In this document: positions 26,931 through 36,590 of the stretch, piece after piece
Numbering within the stretch: position 1 is the stretch's first letter
How the letters are laid out: each line of letters opens with the position of its first letter
NCBI GenBank assembly: GCA_947488615.1
Contig: CANKZU010000007.1
Coordinates: 62,001 to 126,000 of the forward strand
Length of the DNA stretch: 64,000 bases
Origin: an uncultured Aurantimonas sp.
Lineage (GTDB): Bacteria; Pseudomonadota; Alphaproteobacteria; Rhizobiales; Rhizobiaceae
Reading direction: 5' to 3'
Notes under the pieces: model-generated
What the model saw: the letters and a program-made list of their open reading frames with translations, nothing else
Told to the model about the DNA's origin: nothing
Database searches by the model: none
Position numbers and translations under genes: made by a program

Positions 26931-27234
26931 TCAACTCGGTTCGCCGAGCTTGTCCTCGAGTTGCTGGCCGCCGTAGAATATACCTTCGATGATGACGTGG
27001 TCATATTCGATCGTGAAGGCAATCGTTACCCGTCGTTCGAAACCCACGGGTTCTAAGGCCGGCAAGGATGTCATCACGCCTTCGCCCTCGTACAGGGAAG
27101 TCGGCCAGCGACTGGCATTGCCTGACAATACGGCCGACATAGGCATCGGCGGTCTTTTCGGACGAGTGCTCGCCAATGTACCGGCTGAGCGCCGCCAGAT
27201 GGCGAGCGGCGAGCGGCGCGAACCGAACACCCAC
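26931..27234 (-). pseudogene. parE: ParE-family toxin gene, frameshifted
   Basis: Reading from GTG 27234, the first ~63 codons give a normal ParE start (RFAPLAARHLAALSRYIGE, then LADFPVRGRRRDDILAGLR). The frame then turns into unrelated sequence and stops at 27001. The missing end, GFERRVTIAFTIEYDHVII and IFYGGQQLED, is intact in the next frame to 26931. Removing one G from the GGG at 27043-27045 would restore ~100 residues, the normal ParE length. The toxin is therefore probably inactive unless the base is a sequencing error. Confidence 0.85.
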
Positions 27235-27241
27235 GGCAATG

Positions 27242-27505
27242 TCAGCCGTTGGATCGCTGATGCTTGATCCAGTCCATCACGGATTCCGCCGGTATTGCAG
27301 CCGACGGATCCGCAAGATATTCGGCGTGGCCGGCGGGTATCTCAAGGCGAAGCCAGCGCTCGAGCGCGTCGTCGTCATCGACCTTCATGCGAACCGCCTC
27401 GGTAACGAGTTCGCTGATCGACGTGTAGCTTCCGGATTGGACCTGTTTTTCGATCCTGTCGGCCAGTTCGGCGTCCAGGGATACCCGCAATTCCTGGGTC
27501 GACAT
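27242..27505 (-). CDS. parD: ParD-family antitoxin
   Basis: The 87-residue protein has the ParD ribbon-helix-helix start TQELRVSLDAELADRIEKQV and the conserved SGSYTSISELVTEAVR, with an acidic C-terminal half for toxin binding. It precedes parE by 7 bp, the standard order. It remains intact while its toxin gene is frameshifted, as expected if toxin loss comes first. Confidence 0.9.
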   Translation of the reverse strand: MSTQELRVSLDAELADRIEKQVQSGSYTSISELVTEAVRMKVDDDDALERWLRLEIPAGHAEYLADPSAAIPAESVMDWIKHQRSNG

Positions 27506-27603
27506 GTCATCACCCTCTGTCGTTCGCTAGCAGCCGGATCGCCGACGATGATGCGTCAAACATTGGGGCCGATAGTTGGAGATGTCAAAGTCGGCTGCCG
27601 CGT

Positions 27604-28824
27604 CTACCGCCCCGCGCGCTTGGCCAGCGTCCTGAGCCTGAGGGCGTTCAGGCGGATGAAGCCGGCCGCGTCCTTCTGGTCGTAGGCGCCGTGATCATCC
27701 TCGAAGGTGACGAGCTCGTCGGAATAGAGCGATTGCGGCGAAGAGCGGCCGATGACGATGACGTTGCCCTTGTAGAGCTTCAGCCGCACCGTTCCCTCGA
27801 CGTGCTCCTGGCTGCGGTCGATCGCCGCCTGCAGCATGTCGCGCTCCGGCGAGAACCAGAAGCCGTTATAGATCAGCTCGGCGTAGCGCGGCATCAGCTC
27901 ATCCTTCAGATGCGCCGCGCCGCGATCGAGGGTGATCGATTCGATGGCGCGGTGCGCGGCGAGAAGGATGGTGCCGCCGGGGGTCTCGTAGATGCCGCGG
28001 CTCTTCATGCCGACGAAACGGTTCTCGACCAGATCGAGACGGCCGATGCCGTTGTCGCGGCCGAGATCGTTGAGCGCGGCCAGCAGCTCGTGGGGTTTGA
28101 GCGTCTTGCCGTCGATCGAGACCGGGTCGCCCTTGGCAAAGCCGATTTCGATTGTCGTCGCCTTGTCGGGCGCTTCCTCCGGGCTGACCGAGCGCTGGAA
28201 GACGTAGTGCGGCGGCTCTTCCGCAGGGTCCTCGAGCACCTTGCCCTCGGAGGAGGAGTGCAGGAGGTTGGCGTCGACCGAGAAGGGCGCCTCGCCGCGC
28301 TTGTCCTTGGACACGACGATCTGGTTCTTTTCGGCGAAGTCGATCAGATCGGTGCGCGACTTGAACTCCCATTCGCGCCAGGGGGCGATCACCTTGATGT
28401 CCGGGTCGAGGGCGTAGGCGGCCAGCTCGAAGCGAACCTGGTCGTTGCCCTTGCCGGTGGCGCCATGGGCGATGGCGTCGGCGCCGGTCTCATGCGCGAT
28501 CTCGACGAGGCGCTTGGAGATCAGCGGCCGGGCGATCGAGGTGCCGAGCAGATAGGTGCCCTCATAGACGGCGTTCGCGCGGAACATCGGAAAGACGAAG
28601 TCGCGGCAGAACTCCTCGCGCAGATCCTCGATATAGATTTCCTTGATGCCCAGCATTTCTGCCTTGCGGCGGGCCGGCTCCAGCTCCTCGCCCTGACCGA
28701 GATCGGCGGTGAAGGTGACCACCTCCGCGCCATATTCGGTCTGCAGCCATTTCAGGATAATCGAGGTATCGAGGCCGCCCGAATAGGCGAGAACGACCTT
28801 CTTGACGTCGCGGTTGAGAGGCAT
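27604..28824 (-). CDS. argG: Argininosuccinate synthase
   Basis: The 406-residue protein is full length. It has the PP-loop YSGGLDTS (14-21) for ATP, and the citrulline/aspartate-binding regions [14 protein letters not shown] and [13 protein letters not shown]. It condenses citrulline and aspartate with ATP in arginine synthesis, in the cytoplasm. It is a lone gene, without argH nearby. Confidence 0.97.
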   Translation of the reverse strand: MPLNRDVKKVVLAYSGGLDTSIILKWLQTEYGAEVVTFTADLGQGEELEPARRKAEMLGIKEIYIEDLREEFCRDFVFPMFRANAVYEGTYLLGTSIARPLISKRLVEIAHETGADAIAHGATGKGNDQVRFELAAYALDPDIKVIAPWREWEFKSRTDLIDFAEKNQIVVSKDKRGEAPFSVDANLLHSSSEGKVLEDPAEEPPHYVFQRSVSPEEAPDKATTIEIGFAKGDPVSIDGKTLKPHELLAALNDLGRDNGIGRLDLVENRFVGMKSRGIYETPGGTILLAAHRAIESITLDRGAAHLKDELMPRYAELIYNGFWFSPERDMLQAAIDRSQEHVEGTVRLKLYKGNVIVIGRSSPQSLYSDELVTFEDDHGAYDQKDAAGFIRLNALRLRTLAKRAGR

Positions 28825-28996
28825 GATCGTATCGGGGCTTTCGATTGGCAGTCTGGAAGCCGCCTGTATAGCAAGCGTCGCGGCATTGGAAGGATGCCAC
28901 CCCAGAAGCCAGTGTCGGCGGAGGGCGGGCAGCCGCGGTGAGTTGTGGGGGGCAAGCTCGGCATCGTGGCGGAAGCTCTACCCTCTTCCCGAAGCG

Positions 28997-30067
28997 TCAA
29001 TCCACGAAAAAATCGTCGACAGCCTTCCCCGCGCGTTGGAGTGAAATCAGGTATGTCTCGACATTTTCCGGCCGGTAAGGTCGGGGAAGGAAGTCTGATT
29101 CGCGCTTGTTGCTACGCCTTAGGTCAACGGAGCGGTGGACCCGCTCGGTGGGGTCCTCCCCGAGCACGCGTGTGTGCTGCGGGAACAGTTTCCAGTGCTT
29201 TTTGCGCGAGTCCTCCATGAATCCCCAGGCGCCGTCGCGCAGCCTCTCCACTTTCCGTTGTAGATAGTCTTCGTCGAATGAAAGGAAGGGCCGCGCCTGG
29301 TCGGCCATCCAGAGGAAGGCCAGATCAGATAGCACGCGATCGGAGTAGCCTCCGCCGACATTCGAGTGAACGCCGGAAAACCAGACCTGCCAGACAGTCT
29401 GGTCCGGAGCGAGCAGAGAGCCTTTTTCAGGAGTGAACGTCTTCCACCGTGTAGGACGGAACGGTCCCCGCCGCTCGTCGACGGCCATGGCATGGCAAGC
29501 GTGCTTGACTTTCGCGTTCAGCTCGACGTCGTGAAAGTCGTACCAGGATTTGCCTATCCACCGGAACGCGCCGACCGGGATACCCAGCGTTCCGACCGTA
29601 TCCCACACACCCAGAAAATCGATGTCGGGGTGGGCTTCGACCTTGATCTTGTTCGCTTCCAGTTCATCATCCGTCCCCTTCCGATACAGTTCGTATAGGA
29701 TGTTGAGCTTGTCGAGATCGCCTTTTCTGAGGAGGCCGAATTTTCCGATCAAGCCGGCTAGGCTGCGGACCGTGAACGCCCCGCGGGAAAATCCGAACAT
29801 GACGATCTTGTCGCCGTGCTCGTAGTTCCGAACTAGGAATTGATAGGCTTGCTGTACATTCCTGTTTAGGCCCAAACCCACCGTTCCGCCCAGGAAGCGA
29901 TCCATAAAATGGCCGGTGCCGACACCTTCGTCATAGTAGACCACCTGCGGTCTTCCCCCCTCTCCGAACGGCGAGACGGCTCGCGACATCTTGACGACGT
30001 TCGTCGGTCCGCCACCCTGGTCGGGGTGATTCCACGTGCCGTCGCAGCACACAACCAGCGTCTTCAT
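28997..30067 (-). CDS. DUF2235 alpha/beta-hydrolase (Tle1-type phospholipase domain)
   Basis: The 356-residue protein starts at ATG 30067 with AGGTGG just upstream. DUF2235 features are CCDGTWNHPDQGG at 7-19, the nucleophile elbow GFSRGAF with Ser94, and WFSGVHSNVGGGYSD near 236-250. The same domain occurs in type VI secretion phospholipase effectors and in free-standing hydrolases; no T6SS gene is in the window. The gene and its upstream gap are more AT-rich than neighbours, suggesting transfer. Confidence 0.88.
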   Translation of the reverse strand: MKTLVVCCDGTWNHPDQGGGPTNVVKMSRAVSPFGEGGRPQVVYYDEGVGTGHFMDRFLGGTVGLGLNRNVQQAYQFLVRNYEHGDKIVMFGFSRGAFTVRSLAGLIGKFGLLRKGDLDKLNILYELYRKGTDDELEANKIKVEAHPDIDFLGVWDTVGTLGIPVGAFRWIGKSWYDFHDVELNAKVKHACHAMAVDERRGPFRPTRWKTFTPEKGSLLAPDQTVWQVWFSGVHSNVGGGYSDRVLSDLAFLWMADQARPFLSFDEDYLQRKVERLRDGAWGFMEDSRKKHWKLFPQHTRVLGEDPTERVHRSVDLRRSNKRESDFLPRPYRPENVETYLISLQRAGKAVDDFFVD

Positions 30068-30236
30068 GATGGCCACCTACCCATTAGTGAAGAAAGAAGT
30101 GTAGATTGCAAAAACGCTCTGATGCAAAGGATTTCTCTACGGCAGATTTCAATCAAAATAGAGATATGGAGGGCAACTCCGAATTTTTGCGAGTTCAATA
30201 TTTGCGAATAAGAGCGATGTCACTCGACGAGGCGCC

Positions 30237-30881
30237 ATGACTTTCCTCCCCGACCTTCCGACGCTTCTGGCCTTCACGCTGGCGGCTTTCGTGCTGACCA
30301 TCACGCCGGGGCCGGACATGACGCTGTTTTTAGGCCGGACGCTGTCAGAGGGCCGGGCGGCGGGCTTTGCCGCCATGCTGGGCGCGGCCTCTGGCATCGT
30401 CGTGCATACCAGTCTGGCCGCCTTCGGTATTTCCGCGCTGATCGCCGCCTCGCCGCAGGCGTTTTTCGCGCTGAAGATCGTGGGCGCCGGCTATCTTGTC
30501 TATCTGGCGGTGCAGGCGATCCGCGGCGGCTCGACCTTCAAGCTCGACGGCAAGGCGGCGGGGCGGCCCCACAGCCTCTTCTCGAACTGGCTGACCGGGC
30601 TCGGCATCAATCTTCTCAACCCGAAGATCGTCCTGTTTTTCGTGACCTTCCTGCCGCAATTCGTCTCCGCGCGGGACGCCGACGTCACCGGCAAGCTGTT
30701 TTTCCTCGGCCTGTTCTTCATCGTATTGGCGGTGCCGATGACGAGCCTGATGATTTTGGCCGCCGACCGCTTCGCCGCCGCGTTGAAGCGGCGCCCGAAG
30801 GTGATGCGGGCGATCGACTGGCTGTTCGCCAGCGTGTTCTCGGCCTTCGCGGTGCGGATTCTACTGACGCAGGGCCGCTGA
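30237..30881 (+). CDS. LysE/RhtB-family exporter
   Basis: The 214-residue protein has six hydrophobic helices and the LysE signature ITPGPDMTLFLGRTLSEG near residues 21-38 and LLNPKIVLFFVTFLPQFV near 125. These inner-membrane proteins export amino acids or related compounds. No regulator is adjacent. It is convergent with the GST gene. Confidence 0.9.
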   Translation: MTFLPDLPTLLAFTLAAFVLTITPGPDMTLFLGRTLSEGRAAGFAAMLGAASGIVVHTSLAAFGISALIAASPQAFFALKIVGAGYLVYLAVQAIRGGSTFKLDGKAAGRPHSLFSNWLTGLGINLLNPKIVLFFVTFLPQFVSARDADVTGKLFFLGLFFIVLAVPMTSLMILAADRFAAALKRRPKVMRAIDWLFASVFSAFAVRILLTQGR

Positions 30882-30887
30882 GCGCAC

Positions 30888-31547
30888 TCAAGCGTAGGCG
30901 TAGGGGCCGCCGCGCTTGAGGCCTTGCCGATAGGCCGGGCGGTCGTGGATTCGCAGCAGGAAATCGCGCAGCTTCGGATGGCTGTCATAGCCGACGCGTT
31001 GGGCCGCGGCTTCGACCGGAAAGCTCATCATGATGTCGGCGACGGAAAGCTCCGGCCCGGCAAACCAGCCGTTCTTGCCGATCGCCTCCTCCCAATGGTC
31101 GAGATGCAGGGCGATCTGCGGGCGCACCAGCATCGCATCGACCTTGGCCATCGATGCCTTCAGGATCGGCTTGGTGAAGAACGGCGCGCGGCGCGGGATC
31201 ATCTCGAGCACGAGCATCAGGAACAGCGGCGGCATCGCCGAACCCTCAGCATAATGCAAAAAATGGCGGGCGTTCCAGTAATCGTCCGTTCCCTCCGCCG
31301 GCATCAGCCGTCCGTCGCCATGTCGCGCCAGGATGTATTCGACGATGGCGCCGGTCTCGGCGATCGTCCGACCGTCCTCGGTCAGCACCGGCGATTTGCC
31401 GAGCGGGTGAATCTGCTTGAGTTCGTTCGGCGCCTGCATATCCCTGGTGCGCTCGTAACGCTTCACGTCATAGGCGACGCCGAGCTCCTCAAGCAGCCAA
31501 AGCACGCGCTGCGAACGGGAATTGTTGAGATGATGGATGGTGATCAT
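30888..31547 (-). CDS. Glutathione S-transferase family protein
   Basis: The 219-residue protein starts at ATG 31547 (MITIHHLNNSRSQRVLWLLE); the longer frame upstream is not conserved. The thioredoxin-like N-terminal domain has the cis-Pro region LGKSPVLTEDG and SNAIL-type motif AETGAIVEYILAR. The all-helical C-terminal domain includes LSVADIMMSFPVE. It may conjugate or reduce with glutathione; the substrate is unknown. Confidence 0.9.
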   Translation of the reverse strand: MITIHHLNNSRSQRVLWLLEELGVAYDVKRYERTRDMQAPNELKQIHPLGKSPVLTEDGRTIAETGAIVEYILARHGDGRLMPAEGTDDYWNARHFLHYAEGSAMPPLFLMLVLEMIPRRAPFFTKPILKASMAKVDAMLVRPQIALHLDHWEEAIGKNGWFAGPELSVADIMMSFPVEAAAQRVGYDSHPKLRDFLLRIHDRPAYRQGLKRGGPYAYA

Positions 31548-31629
31548 GCGCCCAACCTGCTGCAAGGCGCCCGACGTGCGAGACGCGGAAAAGCCGTGGT
31601 CCGAAATGCATATGGCCGGCGAGCGGGCA

Positions 31630-31851
31630 CTAGAGCCCCGCCGCCTTGCGCAGTGCTGCGTTGATCCGCTCTTGCCAGCCCGGCCCATCCTCCTGGAAAT
31701 GCGCCAGCACGTCGCGATCGATGCGCAGGGACACCATCTCCCGGCCTGTTGGGAGGGCTGAGAGAGTTTCCTTCATCCGTTCCGGTGCCGTCGTGGCGGA
31801 TTTGAAGGCCGCCTCGGCGGCGTCGCGGGCGTTGGTGGGGCGTCGGGCCAT
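31630..31851 (-). CDS. BrnA/DUF4415-type antitoxin without a toxin partner
   Basis: The 73-residue product ends with the BrnA/DUF4415 ribbon-helix-helix motif VSLRIDRDVLAHFQEDGPGW plus QERINAALRKAAG. BrnA usually follows brnT, but the gene upstream is a membrane protein and no BrnT-like frame is seen. It is therefore an orphan, perhaps acting as a regulator. It begins 6 bp after the upstream membrane gene. Confidence 0.8.
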   Translation of the reverse strand: MARRPTNARDAAEAAFKSATTAPERMKETLSALPTGREMVSLRIDRDVLAHFQEDGPGWQERINAALRKAAGL

Positions 31852-31857
31852 GAAGTC

Positions 31858-32319
31858 TTATCCTCTGACTGTCGGTTCTGCGGCCGGCGTCGTCCGCCCG
31901 GAGCTGCGGCGCCATCGGCCAGCGCTGCGTCCGGCCAAAATCCAGTAGATCAGCGTGAACGACAGCGCCGCGACGACGATCGCGGTCTGGACGCTCGCAT
32001 GCGGCAGATCATCCCCGTAGGCGGCGACGAGGATCGCGCCCGCGCCGATCAGGCCGGCGGCAAGATGCAGGAGCATCGATGAAAGCCCGAAGAGTTCGCT
32101 CGCCACCATGAACAGCGCCCACGGCAACAGGACCACCGAGCCGATCTGCGCCGACTGGGCCAGGAAGGCGATAACCGTGTGGAACAGGAAGATCGGGTCG
32201 CTCGCCCCCATCCCGGCGGGAACATTCAGGAACGGCCACAGCATCGCGAAGGCCGCCGTCATGCAAGCCACGACGAAGCCGAAGGGAATGACGAACAGAA
32301 AGCGGAGAACGGCGGTCAT
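31858..32319 (-). CDS. Four-helix membrane protein, function unknown
   Basis: The 153-residue product has four hydrophobic helices (about 5-30, 43-68, 74-98, 105-128) and a short basic tail. It reads as an integral inner-membrane protein; I do not recognise a named family. Its neighbours are rlmN upstream and the BrnA-like gene 6 bp downstream, so the latter may be cotranscribed. Confidence 0.7.
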   Translation of the reverse strand: MTAVLRFLFVIPFGFVVACMTAAFAMLWPFLNVPAGMGASDPIFLFHTVIAFLAQSAQIGSVVLLPWALFMVASELFGLSSMLLHLAAGLIGAGAILVAAYGDDLPHASVQTAIVVAALSFTLIYWILAGRSAGRWRRSSGRTTPAAEPTVRG

Positions 32320-32370
32320 TCGACGAAGAGGGTTCCTTATGCTGGCGCGTCTCGGCGCCGTGCTCTGCCC

Positions 32371-33615
32371 TCAGTGGGCTGCGAGTTCCGAGATTCGCGC
32401 CGTTTCGAGCTTCACCCGATCGCTCTTCTTCATCCGCTCGGATTCCGATTTCAGCTGGCCGCAGGCGGCGAAGATGTCGCGACCGCGGGGCGTGCGGATA
32501 GGCGAGGCGTAGCCGGCCTGGTTCACATAGTCGGCGAACCGCTCGATCTGGTCCCAATCCGAACATTCGTAGACCGTTCCCGGCCACGGATTGAACGGGA
32601 TCAGATTGATCTTCGCCGGAATGCCCTTGAGGATGCGGACCAGTTCCTTCGCGTCCGCCATCGAATCGTTGACGCCCTTCAACATCACATATTCGAAGGT
32701 GATGCGCCGGGCGTTGGACGCCCCCGGATAGGCGCGGCAGGCGTCGAGCAATTCCTTCAGCGGATATTTCTTGTTGATCGGCACCAGTTCGTCGCGCAAT
32801 TCGTCGCGCACGGCATGGAGCGAGATGGCCAGCATCACGCCCATTTCCTCGCCGGCCTTCGCGATCATCGGCACCACGCCCGAGGTCGACAGGGTAACGC
32901 GCCGCCGCGACAGCGAGAGGCCTTCGCCGTCGGTGGCGACGGCCAGCGCCTGGCGGACGTTGTCGAAATTATACAGCGGCTCGCCCATGCCCATCATCAC
33001 GACATTGGAGACGAGACGGCCGTCGGATGGCACGATCGCGCCGGCGGGTGTCGCGGCGTCGGGAAAGTCGCCGAGCCGTTCGCGGGCCAGGAGAACCTGC
33101 CCGACGATCTCGTCCGGCGTCAGGTTACGGACCAGCCGCTGGGTGCCGGTATGGCAGAAGGTGCAAGTGAGGGTGCAGCCGACCTGGGAGGAGACGCAGA
33201 GCGTGCCGCGACCCTCTTCGGGAATGTAGACGGTCTCGATCTCCACCGGGCGGCCGGCGCCTTTCGCCGGAAAGCGGAACAGCCATTTGCGGGTGCCGTC
33301 GACCGAGACCTGCTCTTCGACGACCTCCGGCCGCGCGATCGAATAGGCGTCGGCGAGCGCGTTGCGCAGATCTCCGGCGACGTTCGCCATCTGACCGAAA
33401 TCGGCCACCCCGCGCACATAGAGCCAATGCCAGAGCTGGGCGACGCGCATGCGCAGCTGCTTTTCGGGCACGCCGACTGCGCGCAGTGCCTCGGCGAGGG
33501 CTTCGCGATCGAGGCCGATAAGCGACGGCTTTTCGCCGTCATCGACTGGCGAAACCGTCGCCAGAGGGCGCGGGCGGTTGGCTGGAGAGGTGAGATCGAG
33601 CGAAACGGGCATCAT
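32371..33615 (-). CDS. rlmN: 23S rRNA (A2503-C2)/tRNA (A37-C2) methyltransferase RlmN
   Basis: The 414-residue protein starts at ATG 33615; the longer frame upstream is unlike RlmN. The radical-SAM cluster motif is Cys147, Cys151, Cys154 (CTLTCTFC), followed by [12 protein letters not shown] and RRVTLSTSG. The C-terminal AACGQL carries the acceptor Cys. It methylates C2 of adenine in 23S rRNA and some tRNAs. Confidence 0.97.
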   Translation of the reverse strand: MMPVSLDLTSPANRPRPLATVSPVDDGEKPSLIGLDREALAEALRAVGVPEKQLRMRVAQLWHWLYVRGVADFGQMANVAGDLRNALADAYSIARPEVVEEQVSVDGTRKWLFRFPAKGAGRPVEIETVYIPEEGRGTLCVSSQVGCTLTCTFCHTGTQRLVRNLTPDEIVGQVLLARERLGDFPDAATPAGAIVPSDGRLVSNVVMMGMGEPLYNFDNVRQALAVATDGEGLSLSRRRVTLSTSGVVPMIAKAGEEMGVMLAISLHAVRDELRDELVPINKKYPLKELLDACRAYPGASNARRITFEYVMLKGVNDSMADAKELVRILKGIPAKINLIPFNPWPGTVYECSDWDQIERFADYVNQAGYASPIRTPRGRDIFAACGQLKSESERMKKSDRVKLETARISELAAH

Positions 33616-33802
33616 ATCCTCGGCACGCGGCTGCCGGCGAAATCGACGGTCATGAACAGGAATTGCTCTCTCAAATGACCGCTTCTGGCCATTTGCGCAA
33701 GGTTTCAGCCAGATCTGGGGCCAGAACGGCGAAACGCCGGGCGCGGGACCCGGCGTCGTGTCTTGTCGCAATGTCGACGGCGAGAGGCGGCCGCCGGATT
33801 GA

Positions 33803-34309
33803 TTATTTGCAGTCGTTGATCGACTTCAGCGCGGCGGTCACGCCTGAGAGCGAGAAGGTGTAGCTGGTCTTTGTGCCGCGCTGCGACACGGCGTCGACCT
33901 TCATCGCCTTCCCGGCGCGCAGATTGGCGACGAGCTGGGGCTCTTCGGCGGCGTTCTCCATCCAGGCCGACTCGCCCTTGACGAACATCGAATAATCTTT
34001 GCCGTCGACGTCGATCGTGACCTTGGAGCCATCCTTGAGCGTGTAGCCCATCACTGCTTGAGGCTCGTAGGAGACACCCTGGCCCGGCTTTTGCGAGATC
34101 AGGAAGAAGATGTCGCCGTGATCGACATTCGCCGGCTCCATCTTGGTCGGCGTCGACAGGATGTAGCAGACCTTGCCGTCGGTGCCGGCATAGGAATAGG
34201 TGCCCCAGGCATTGAATTGGCTCATGCGCGTCGGGGTCTGGGCCGCGCCCGCGGCGCTCGAGAAGATCAGAATGGCCGCGGTGGCCGTCAGGACGTTCTT
34301 GAGGTTCAT
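33803..34309 (-). CDS. Invasion-associated locus B (IalB) family exported protein
   Basis: The 168-residue protein has a cleavable signal peptide (ending near SSAAGAA), then the IalB pattern [18 protein letters not shown] and [17 protein letters not shown]. It ends in a C-terminal Cys. It acts in the periplasm or envelope. The family is named for Bartonella red-cell invasion but is common in free-living relatives, where function is unclear. Confidence 0.88.
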   Translation of the reverse strand: MNLKNVLTATAAILIFSSAAGAAQTPTRMSQFNAWGTYSYAGTDGKVCYILSTPTKMEPANVDHGDIFFLISQKPGQGVSYEPQAVMGYTLKDGSKVTIDVDGKDYSMFVKGESAWMENAAEEPQLVANLRAGKAMKVDAVSQRGTKTSYTFSLSGVTAALKSINDCK

Positions 34310-34652
34310 AATTCCCCGCTCGTTCGGTGCGTGTTCGTTTGATTTCCCACGGTCGAGGCCGAGGCCGGCAAGACGCCGGAAGCGATGATACCCAGCAGAA
34401 TAGCGCCAAGGCTGTTTATCGTCGGTTAACGAAGAACGAAAGCCGAGGAGAACTATCGAACGTCTCCACGATTCGGCGCTTCATTTGGCAATAGCCGGGC
34501 ACAGCCATCCCGTTTCACCAAAGCCCGATCCGGGCCATGTGAATGATGGAACGAATTGGGCGACAATTTGGCGAGTCACGCCAAGGCCTTGTTACGGAAT
34601 GGTAAGGAGCGGCCGCGCTACGCAGAAGCATCGCCCGCCCCGGGAGGGATCG
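34310..34652. other. Intergenic region, 343 bp
   Basis: The right part of this gap lies upstream of no plus-strand gene, and the left part must hold the ialB promoter. I see no RNA gene, repeat or convincing terminator. The middle is mildly AT-richer than surrounding genes. Confidence 0.4.
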
Positions 34653-35045
34653 CTACCGGTTCATTTCGCCAAGCGTCTCGCGGGCCCGTTGGTAATGCTC
34701 CGGCCGGATGTTCTGGCGAACCGCCCGGAACGCGGCCCAAAGCACCGCGATATCATCGGTAAATCCAAGGCCGAGTATGAAATCGGGCACGACATCCATC
34801 GGCAGGACGAAATAGGCCAGCGCTGCCAGCAGAATGCCGCGGCTGGCCGCCGGCGTCTGGGGGTCGAGCGCGCAATAATAGGATGCGACCACGTCTTCCA
34901 TGAACGGGACCGATCGCAACGCGCGACGGACGGTCTGGAAAAAGGTCGCGCGAACGCGCTCTTCCTGTCGCTCCTGTTCCTTGCTGGAACCGGGCAGTAA
35001 AATTTCGCCGACCTTCGGTGCGTCGAGTGCCATCGCGTCCTCCAA
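34653..35045 (-). CDS. DUF1232 (YkvA-like) membrane protein
   Basis: The 130-residue product holds the DUF1232 core AALAYFVLPMDVVPDFILGLGFTDD (shown here from 86 to 110 in outline: ALAYFVLPMD then VPDFI). It has one or two hydrophobic stretches and a charged N-terminal half. YkvA proteins are small membrane proteins of unknown role. It follows thpR by 10 bp on the same strand. Confidence 0.88.
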   Translation of the reverse strand: MEDAMALDAPKVGEILLPGSSKEQERQEERVRATFFQTVRRALRSVPFMEDVVASYYCALDPQTPAASRGILLAALAYFVLPMDVVPDFILGLGFTDDIAVLWAAFRAVRQNIRPEHYQRARETLGEMNR

Positions 35046-35055
35046 TGTCAGGAGG

Positions 35056-35724
35056 TTAGATGGTCCACGACCGCCGCAGTCTCAAGAGGTCCAGTTCATT
35101 GCCATACTCGCGTCGGGCCGCGCGGATCTGGTCAGCCAGTGCGCGTGGCCTCCCGACACCGGCCGCGCGAGCCCTCGCCGAGGGTGTTCCGGTGTGCAGC
35201 GAAAACGCCTCCTCCAGCACATAAGGGCCGCCGCCGACCGAGTCCCGCGCCGAATAGAGGCCGAATCGCTCGGCCGGGAACGGCGGCGTGCGGAAGTCGC
35301 CGCGCGTGGCAAGAAAATGCGCGACTTCCGCCGATTTGGGCTGCCGCAACCGTGCCAGCGTCACATGCGGGATAAATTTGCGTTGGTCGGCGGGAAGGCC
35401 GAGACGCCTGCAGATGCGCTCGATTTCAGCCTGCAGCTCGCAAAGCTCGGGCGATGCCTCGACGCCGGCGTAGATCGAGTGCGGCTTGCGCGTTCCGAAG
35501 GCCGCCACCCCGCGCAAAGCAAGCGAAAAGGCTGGCCGGTCGACCCGGTCGAGCGAAGCAACGATCTCGTCCGCAAGCCGTGATTCGACGTCGCCGATGA
35601 ACCGCAGGGTGAGATGATAGTTCTGCGGATCGATCCAGCGGGCCGACGGCAGGCCCCCACGGAGAAAGGAGAGCGATAGGGCGATATCCTGGGGGATTTC
35701 GAGGGCGGTGAACAGTCGGGGCAT
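35056..35724 (-). CDS. thpR: RNA 2',3'-cyclic phosphodiesterase (2'-5' RNA ligase family)
   Basis: The 222-residue protein starts at ATG 35724 (MPRLFTALEIPQDIAL). The two catalytic HxT motifs are present: HLTLRFIGDV in the first half and HVTLARLRQP in the second. It opens RNA 2',3'-cyclic phosphates and can join 2'-5' bonds in vitro. It is likely cotranscribed with the ykvA-like gene. Confidence 0.92.
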   Translation of the reverse strand: MPRLFTALEIPQDIALSLSFLRGGLPSARWIDPQNYHLTLRFIGDVESRLADEIVASLDRVDRPAFSLALRGVAAFGTRKPHSIYAGVEASPELCELQAEIERICRRLGLPADQRKFIPHVTLARLRQPKSAEVAHFLATRGDFRTPPFPAERFGLYSARDSVGGGPYVLEEAFSLHTGTPSARARAAGVGRPRALADQIRAARREYGNELDLLRLRRSWTI

Positions 35725-35897
35725 CGGATGTCCTTCCGTGCGTCGTTGCCGTCGCGAAAAGACTTTCACCTCGCGAGCCATGTTTCAAGGACAGGGCAGC
35801 CTTGCGTGCCGCCATTCGCCGTTGTTTGCGACGCAATGCACAATTATGTTGGCCTTACGGAGGGCGTCGCTGGGAGGCTGAACAAAGGCAATGACCC

Positions 35898-36590
35898 ATG
35901 CCCATCGTCACGGATTTCGTTTCTGCCGATAGTGCGAACAGCGGTCATGACGCGCACCCTGATCTGGTGGCGGGGCCGGTTTCACCAGTTCACGTCCGCC
36001 GGCTCCACGCCCATGAAACCGATCTCTTCCTTCGTCATCTGCACCGGCTTCCCGGCGAAACGCGGCGACTGCGCTTCGGCAATTCCGTTAATGACGCGTT
36101 CCTGGAACGCTATGCCGGGTTGGCCCTCGGCCCTGACTCGCTGGTGAAAGGCCTGTTCGCCGACGGCGAGTTGCGCGGCGTCGCAGAACTGCGGTTTCTC
36201 ACCGGGTCGCACGATGAAGCCGAAGGCGCCTTTTCGATCGAGCCAGAATTTCAGGGACACGGTCACGGGGATCGTCTTTTCGGACAGCTGGTTGCCGCCG
36301 CCCGCAATCGCGGTGTTCGCCGGATCTTCCTGACCTGCCTGCGCGAAAATCATCGGATGCAGACGATCGCCGCCAAGCACGGCGCCGATCTCAGTTTCGT
36401 CGCCGGCGACGTAACCGCGGAGATCCTGCGGCCTTATGCGGATGCGAAGAGCCTCGCGCGGGAATGGGCGGACGAGGGCGAGGCCTATGTGTTCGCCATG
36501 CTCGAGGAGCGCGGGCGGCGTCTGCGATTCTTCACCGAGCCGCTGCGGCGTCTGGCGGCGAGTTTCGTCCCGCACCACGCCCCGCATTGA
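35898..36590 (+). CDS. GNAT-family N-acetyltransferase
   Basis: The 230-residue product has a GNAT core: VKGLFADGELRGVAELRF, then FSIEPEFQGHGHGDRLFGQL for acetyl-CoA binding and RENHRMQTIAAKHGADL. A ~45-residue N-terminal tail is not conserved, so the exact start is uncertain. Its last 59 bases overlap the convergent arylesterase gene. The substrate is unknown. Confidence 0.82.
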   Translation: MPIVTDFVSADSANSGHDAHPDLVAGPVSPVHVRRLHAHETDLFLRHLHRLPGETRRLRFGNSVNDAFLERYAGLALGPDSLVKGLFADGELRGVAELRFLTGSHDEAEGAFSIEPEFQGHGHGDRLFGQLVAAARNRGVRRIFLTCLRENHRMQTIAAKHGADLSFVAGDVTAEILRPYADAKSLAREWADEGEAYVFAMLEERGRRLRFFTEPLRRLAASFVPHHAPH

